Assembly (NCBI GenBank): GCA_037176705.1
Contig: CM073886.1
Span: 4,402,001-4,466,000 of the forward strand
DNA from: Molossus alvarezi
Taxonomy: Eukaryota > Chordata > Mammalia > Chiroptera > Molossidae
Direction: 5' to 3'
DNA: 64,000 nucleotides
Below the pieces are notes generated by a model that saw nothing but the letters and a program-made list of their open reading frames with translations, was not told the origin of the DNA and did not search any database. Positions within the stretch are counted from its first letter, which is position 1. The number at the start of each line of letters is the position of its first letter. Positions 57,802-64,000 of this stretch are shown piece by piece. Both the position numbers and the translations under genes were made by a program.

Positions 57802-60800
57802 ATGGCAATAAATAAGTACATATCAGTAATCACCTTAAACGTAAATGGATTGAATGCTCCCATAAAGAGACACAGAGTAGCTGATTGGATAAGAAAGCAT
57901 GACTCATCTATATGTTGTTTACAAGAGACCCACCTCTCAACAAAAGACTCACATAGGTTGAAAGTGAAGGGATGGAAAAAAATTTTCCAAGCAAATGGAA
58001 AGCAAAAAAAAGCTGGGGTAGCAATTCTCATATCTGATAAAATAGATTTCAAAATGAAGACCATAACTAGAGACAAAGACAGCCACTACATAATATTGAA
58101 AAGATCTATCCAATAGGAAGATATAACCTTGGTAAACATATATGCACCCAATATAGGAGCACCAAAATATATTAAAAATCTTCTGGAGGACTTCCAAGGA
58201 GAAATCGACAACAATACAATCATAGCAGGGAACTTCAACACCCTGTTGACAGCACTGGATAGATCCTCTAGACAAAAAATTAGCAAGGAAACCGAGACTC
58301 TAAATGAAGCACTAGACCAAATGGATTTAATAGATATCTACAGAGAATTACACCCCAAAACTACAGAATTCACATTCTTCTCAAGTGCACATGGGACATT
58401 CTCAAAGATAGACCACATGATAGGACACAAACTAAATCTCTACAAGTTCAAGAAGATTGAAATCATATCAAGCATCTTCTCAGATCACAATGGCATGAAA
58501 CTAGAAATCAATTGCAACAGGAACATGCAAAGACATTTCAACACATGGAGGCTAAATAGCATGTTATTAAACAATGAATGGGTCACCGAGGAGATCAAGG
58601 AAGAAATTAAAAACTTCCTGGAAACCAATGAAAATGAACACACAACAACACAAAATCTATGGGATGCAGCGAAAGCAGTTCTGAGAGGGAAGTTCATAGC
58701 ACTACAGGCCTACCTCAAAAAACAAGAAAAATTTCTAATTGACTGTCTAACCTCACAACTTAAAGAATTAGAAAGCAAACAAAAAGAAAACCCCAGAGCA
58801 AGTAGAAGGAAGGAAATAGTAAAGATCAGAGCAGAAATAAATGACATAGAGACCAAAAAAACAATTCAAAGGATCAATGAAACAAAGAGCTGGTTTTTCG
58901 AAAAGATAAACAAGATTGATGGACCCTTAGCTAGACTCACCAAGAAACAAAGAGAGAGAACCCAAATACACAAAATCAGAAATGAAAGAGAAGTAACAAC
59001 CAACACCACGGAAATACAAAAGATCGTTAACAACTACTATGAACAACTATATGGCAACAAATTCGACAATCTAAGCGAAATGGACAAATTTCTAGAAACA
59101 CACAGTCTCCCAAAACTATTCCCGGAAGAGATAGAAAACTTGAGCAGATCAGTAACAACTAAGGAAATTGAAGAGGTAATCAAGACTCTCCCAGCAAACA
59201 AAAGCCCAGGCCCAGATGGTTTCACGGGGGAGTTTTACCGAACATTCAAAAAAGAACTAACACCCATTCTCCTCAAACTATTTCAAAAAATTCAAGAAGA
59301 AGGAAGACTTCCAAACACGTTCTATGAGGCCAGCATAATTCTAATTCCAAAACCAGAAAAAGACACTACGAAGAAAGAAAACTACAGGCCAATATCCCTG
59401 ATGAACATAGACGCCAAAATCCTGAACAAAATATTAGCAAATCGGATCCAGAAATACATCAAAAAAATTATTCACCATGACCAAGTGGGATTCATTCCAG
59501 GGATGCAAGGCTGGTACAATATTCGCAAATCAATAAACGTGATACACCACATCAACAAAATGAAGAATAAAAACCACATGATCATATCAATAGATGCTGA
59601 AAAAGCATTCAACAAAATCCAGCATCCATTTCTGATAAAAACGCTCAGCAATGTACGAATAGAGGGATCATATCTCGACATAATAAAGGCCATATATGAA
59701 AGACCTACAGCCAACATCATACTCAATGGACAGAAACTAAAAACATTCCCATTAAGAACAGGAACAAGACAGGGATGTCCACTTTCGCCACTCTTATTTA
59801 ACATTGTACTGGAAGTCTTAGCCACAGCAATCAGACATGAAGAAAAAATAAAAGGGATCCAAATTGGAAAGGAGGAAGTGAAAATGTCATTATTTGCAGA
59901 TGACATGATATTGTACATAGAAAACCCTAAAGTCTCCATCAAAAATCTATTAGACTTAATAAATGAATTTGGCAAAGTAGCAGGATACAAAATTAACGTC
60001 AAGTAATCGACGGCATTCTTGTACATCAATGATGAACTCACAGAAAGAGAAACTGAAAAAACAATCCCATTTACCATCGCGCCAAAAAAATTACGATACC
60101 TAGGAATAAACTTAACCAAAGAAGTAAAGGACCTATTTGCAGAAAACTACAGGTCATTGAAAAAAGAAATAGAGGAAGATATAAAAAAGTGGAAGCACAT
60201 ACCCTGTTCATGGATTGGAAGAATTAACATCATTAAAATGTCCATACTACCCAAAGCAATCTATAGATTCAATGCAATCCCCATCAAAATACCAACGACA
60301 TATTTCATAGAACTAGAACAAATACTTCAAAAGTTCATATGGAACCAAAAAAGACCCCGAATAGCCACAGAAATCTTGAAAAAGAAGAACAAAGTAGGTG
60401 GGATCACAATACCAGATATCAGGTTATACTACAAAGCGACTGTAACCAAAACAGCCTGGTACTGGCACAAGAACAGGCATATAGACCAGTGGAATAGAAC
60501 TGAAAACCCCGAAATGGACCCAAGGCAATACGCTCAATTAATATTTGACAAAGGTGGCAAGAGCATACAGTGGAGTAAAGACAGCCTCTTTAATAAATGG
60601 TGTTGGGAAAATTGGACAGCTACATGCAAAAAAATGAAACTAGACCATCAACTTACACCATACACAAAAATAAACTCAAAATGGATAAAAGACTTAAATG
60701 TGACCCGTGAATCCATAAAAATTCTAGAAGAAAATGTAAGCAACAAAATTTCGGACATCATACGGAGCAGAATTTTCACTGATACATCACCTAAGGCAAC

Positions 60801-61623
60801 AGAAATAAAGAAGAAAATGAACACATGGGACTATATCAAACTCAAAAGCTTCTGCACAGCAAAAGAAACAATCATCAAAATGGAAAGGCAACCCACTGTA
60901 TGGGAGAACATCATTGCCAATGATGTATCAGATAAGGGGTTAATTTCCAATATATATAGAGTGCTCATACAACTCCACAAAAGGAAGACAAAGAACCCAA
61001 TTAAAAAATGGGCAGAGGAGCTGAATAGACACCTCTCCAAACAGGACATACAAATGGCCAAGAGACATATGAAGAAATGCTCAACATCACTAATCATCAG
61101 AGAGATGCAAATTAAAACAACAATGAGGTATCACCTCACACCTGTCAGAATGGCCACCATCAACAAATCATCAAACAACAAGTGTTGGCGAGGGTGTGGA
61201 GAAAAGGGGACTCTAATACACTGCTGGTGGGAATGCAGACTGGTGCAGCCGCTATGGAAAACAATATGGTGTTACCTCAAAAAATTAAAAATTGAACTTC
61301 CATTTGACCCAGTGATCCCACTGCTGGGAATATACCCTAAGAAGCCTGAAACACCAATCAGGAAGAATATATGTACCCCCATGTTCATAGCAGCACTATT
61401 TACAATAGCTAAGATCTGGAAACAGCCCAAGTGTCCACCAGTAGACGAATGGATAAAAAAGCTGTGGTACATGTACACAATGGAGTACTATGCAGCGGTA
61501 AGAAAGAAAGATCTCTTATCCTTTGAGACGACATGGAGGGACCTGGAAAGTATTATCCTAAGTGAAAGAAGCCAAGCAGAAAAAGACAAATACCACATGA
61601 TCTCACTTATATACGGAATATAA
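57802..61623 (+). pseudogene. L1 ORF2 (endonuclease/reverse transcriptase), two nonsense codons
   Basis: One frame of 1273 codons (human ORF2p has 1275), interrupted only by TAG at 58114-58116 (codon 105) and TAA at 60004-60006 (codon 735). Endonuclease domain, about residues 1-240: N13 and E42 (QETHL) match the human catalytic N14 and E43, and SDH is kept, but the GDFN motif reads GNFN at residue 144, replacing the catalytic Asp. Reverse transcriptase: FADD at residues 698-701 is intact. C terminus: cysteine motif [19 protein letters not shown] from residue 1128. In working copies the enzyme nicks target DNA and primes cDNA synthesis there. No frameshift is present, so the copy is recent. 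Confidence 0.96.
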
Positions 61624-61902
61624 TGAACATAACAGTCTGAGGAATACGGTAGACCCAGACACATGGAAGTAGGGCACAGACTGACATCCCTCAGAAGTGG
61701 GGATGGGGGTGGGGGGGTGGGAAGAGATAAACCACAGAACTTATATGCATGTATGCATGACCAATGGACATGGACAACTAAGCCGGGGTCAGGGTGGAGG
61801 GGGGGTGGGGTGCGGGGTGCCAATGGGGTAAAAAGGTAAATTATCTGTAACAAAAAAATAAATAAAAATTCATAAAAAAAAAAAGAAAATGTAGAGGTAG
61901 TA

Positions 61903-63125
61903 ATTTAAATTCCACATTAGTTCTCTACCTGATTCACTGTAGTTTACTCTAATTTCTGTGGTGTTGTCTAATTTCTTTTAGATCCATAGCATGCACTTCA
62001 ATTCACACATCATTGAAAGATTTTGCAGTGTGTAATGTAAATGCAGTTACATTTTATTTAAAGTTAATGTGTAATACTCTATACACATTTAAAAATCTAA
62101 AGCAATACCTGTTCTGTTTTTAAAAGAACGAAATTGTATTAATTATCCACACTCAGATAAGGCATAGTAAACAGCAGTGTTCTCGGTCCCACTCCCCCTT
62201 CCACGTGCCCTGCTGAAGCAGAGCGGCTGCCCCAGCAGTGTGCCGGTGCCCTCCACAGGCTCGCGCCGCTGCAAAGCCAGGGAGCTCTCCTTAACGAAGT
62301 CTTCGAGCACGCATGATAGGCTAAGAGCTTCGATGACGGGGAGGGTGATGGGGCAGATTCTTGTACCACACTGTACTTGTCAGTAAAGCAGACAAGTCAG
62401 GATTTACTGCTTGTTTATGATTTACGTCCTTATAGGAGGAAGCCCAAGGCCAACTTTATGGAGCAAGGACAGATACAATCAAATGTAATGAAGGGCAGTG
62501 TTGGATATGATTTAGGCAATAGTAAAATGAGGTGTGACCGCTGAACCACAGCTAATAGTGGTTGTATTTTAAACAGGGATGGAACAGCCCTTAAAAAAGA
62601 CTGTATGGGGCCCAGGGCGGGGGGTTACTTGTGGGGGACAACACTGAGTGTGCGCAGTTTTCTGGTCTCCGCTGTGCATCTGGAGCAATAATGCTGAGTA
62701 GTGTTGCCTGTAAACTGGGATTGAAAAATAAAGATAAATAGAAAGAAGCTAATGAGCATTTTTATTTACTATCTAACAAAACACTTTGTGATTTCATTCT
62801 GTTAGCAAAGTAGTCTCAATCTCAATGTTTTCAGCATTGCTATTCCTATAAAAATCTGTCCCCAGAGCTTTTATTTCTGCAAGTCTGAACTTGCCTTGTG
62901 CTTAATCTTCCATCTGAATGATAGACTAAAGCATTTGGGCAGGGGAGCGAGGTCCTGAGTACTTTTTATGACCAGCAGCCTTAGCAACCAGCAAATGTCT
63001 CCCTTTTTATTTTGGACTGTGACTTTCATGAGTAGACTTTTGTATTAAATGATTGTGTCTACTACCATGTTTTGTTTTGTTTTTAACTATAACAAAAATG
63101 TATAATTTCCTGTCCTGAAAGCATA
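61903..63125. other. Intronic sequence with a CpG-bearing patch
   Basis: Mostly AT-rich. The patch at about 62190-62350 holds many CpGs and an open minus-strand frame (62147-62382), listed separately. Confidence 0.5.
62147..62382 (-). other. Unidentified minus-strand open frame, about 78 codons
   Basis: Between a TGA at about 62382 and a TAA at 62147 the minus strand is open and encodes a peptide containing ITLPVIEALSLSCVLEDF and, near the end, TAVYYALSECG. Its composition looks protein-like and several CpGs are kept. I do not recognise it and see no poly-A, flanking repeat or splice sites that would prove either a retrocopy or an exon. It may be chance. Confidence 0.25.
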
Positions 63126-63127
63126 TA

Positions 63128-63292
63128 ATAGTTATTCAGTGCTTAAAGTTCCAGTTGCTTTACAAGTATTATCTTATTACCTTATTTCATTCTCACAGAA
63201 ACCTCAATGGTAAGTCATATTATTTTTCTGCTTGAAGCAGGCTTAGGAAGATTAAGTGACTTGCCCAAGTGTGGCAAAGCTGAGTCCAATTG
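63128..63292 (-). repeat. MIR SINE, minus strand
   Basis: gctttacaagtattatcttattaccttatttcattctcacagaaacc and aagattaagtgacttgcccaag follow reversed MIR. Confidence 0.78.
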
Positions 63293-63294
63293 GG

Positions 63295-64000
63295 ACCTGC
63301 AGATTTTAACTTCTGAGATAGTAGAAAAGGGCTTCTGGAAATCTGCTCTCCCATAAATGCAACAGGAAAGCCAGCCAAGACTGCCGCTCACCAGGAAGGC
63401 CCCGCAGAGGCCCTCCTACTTCTGGCTGGTCTGTGGCAGCCCAGCAGGAGCGCGTCCTCAGGCAGCTGTGCCTCCCAGGGCCAGAGGGCCCAGGCTGGGA
63501 CCCTGAGTCGGGGTGCTCAGACCGCCCGCCTCCCAGCCTCAAGCTGACGGCCGAGGGCACGAGCGGAGGCTCAGGCCAGCAGCGTGTCCTTCCCAGCACT
63601 GTTCCAGGAAAGTCAGGGCACAGACAGTAACACACCTGGGGAGAGGGGGATATGCTGTCCACAGTTGTCACATTGTATTATTTTAAATTCCAGTTATCAA
63701 CTAAAAATGTCAAGGCACACAAAGAAACAGGGAAGTAGGGCTGATACACAAGAAAAATAAAAGTCAGCAGAAACTGCCCCTGAGGAATCAGACGTTGGGC
63801 CTCCTAGGCTGAGTTAAGTCACCTGTGAGAAATACGTGTCAGAAAATAAAGGAAGCCACGGGTAAAGAACTGAAGGGACATAAGAAAACAATGTCTTACC
63901 ACACAGAGAATATCTAATAAAGAGATGGGAATTATAAAAAGAAAATAGAAATTCTGGAGTTGAAAAGTAAAATAAATGAAATGGAAATTGGCAGAAGGAA
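63295..64000 (+). repeat. Old L1 5'/ORF1 region, + strand, runs off window
   Basis: cacattgtattattttaaattccagttatcaac, aacaatgtcttaccacacagagaatatctaataaagagatggg and attctggagttgaaaagtaaaataaatgaaatgg resemble the 5' part and ORF1 start of old L1s. The GC-rich middle (63360-63620) could be part of the same 5' UTR. The element continues past the right edge. Confidence 0.65.

Larger units (their letters stand above)
56056..61883 (+). mobile_element. Full-length L1 retrotransposon
   Basis: About 5.83 kb, flanked by a perfect 19-bp duplication, AGAAAATGTAGAGGTAGTA, at 56037-56055 and 61884-61902. The order is 5' UTR (56056-56873), ORF1 (56874-57756), a 45-base spacer, ORF2 (57802-61623), 3' UTR with a G-rich tract (about 61695-61815), and an A-rich end. 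The full 5' end, including a YY1-type site, is present. Lesions in both ORFs make it non-autonomous as read, but few mutations separate it from a working copy, so it is young. Confidence 0.97.
1429..64000 (+). other. MOSMO intron 1 (right end outside window)
   Basis: No further exon of MOSMO or of any other host gene could be recognised downstream of the donor. All long open frames to the right lie in L1 or SINE copies or in low-complexity DNA. The human gene also has a very long first intron, so the rest of the window is best read as intron. Small exons could have been missed by eye. Confidence 0.7.

Noticed and set aside
1..64000. CRISPR arrays, bacterial operons, phage or endogenous retrovirus with LTRs
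   Set aside because: Dispersed repeats are SINEs and L1s with target duplications; no regular spacer array, no paired LTRs and no retroviral gag/pol/env frames were seen.
62850..64000. Second MOSMO exon near the right edge
   Set aside because: No frame matches the expected continuation after residue 35, and the edge is an ancient L1 5' region.

Overview
This is mammalian nuclear DNA, almost certainly from a bat and probably a yangochiropteran (vespertilionid-like) one. The organism call rests on about 40 copies of a tRNA-derived SINE whose head reads ccctggccggtttggctcagtggttagag and whose tail is either tctctaaaatcaataaa or tcctcaggtgaggattaaaaa (the VES family of bats). Lineage-type L1 elements with near-intact reading frames support this. 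There are no bacterial-style genes, operons, CRISPR arrays or rRNA genes.

Only one host protein-coding segment can be supported: coding exon 1 of MOSMO (Modulator of Smoothened, C16orf52 orthologue) on the + strand at 1323-1428. It lies in a CpG island (about 430-1830) with ETS-type and GC-box motifs, a tiny upstream ORF and a clean GT donor. Everything from 1429 to the right edge reads as the large first intron of this gene; no second MOSMO exon was recognised. Human MOSMO is a four-pass membrane protein that works with MEGF8 and MGRN1 to lower Smoothened at the ciliary surface.

Layout: 1-430, ancient LINE-like DNA; 430-1830, CpG island promoter plus exon 1; 2.4-20.4 kb, intron with many SINEs, MIRs and old L1/L2 pieces; 20.77-24.31 kb, a 3.5-kb block flanked by a perfect 15-bp duplication and starting with poly-T. 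That block looks like an L1-mobilised retrocopy or composite of unknown parentage, and a younger L1 has landed inside it. 25.74-28.97 kb holds a 5'-truncated L1 with its target duplication. 30.8-40.1 kb and 44.9-47.8 kb hold old minus-strand L1s cut up by SINEs. 48.52-50.30 kb holds an L1 with a 5' inversion (twin priming) inserted into an L2. 56.04-61.90 kb holds a full-length L1 with a 19-bp duplication, a YY1 site at its 5' end, a broken ORF1 and an ORF2 that is full length except for two nonsense codons and an altered endonuclease residue. 61.9-64 kb is intron ending in an ancient L1 piece that runs off the window.

The most notable signals not explained by routine annotation are the retrocopy-like block with a GC-rich 5' part and a degenerate tandem repeat, a long near-perfect hairpin at 6031-6087, a palindromic forkhead-like site at 53294-53317, the single-residue endonuclease lesion in the full-length L1, and an 80-codon minus-strand open frame in a CpG-bearing patch at 62147-62382. 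All coordinates of old repeats are by-eye estimates; no database search was possible.
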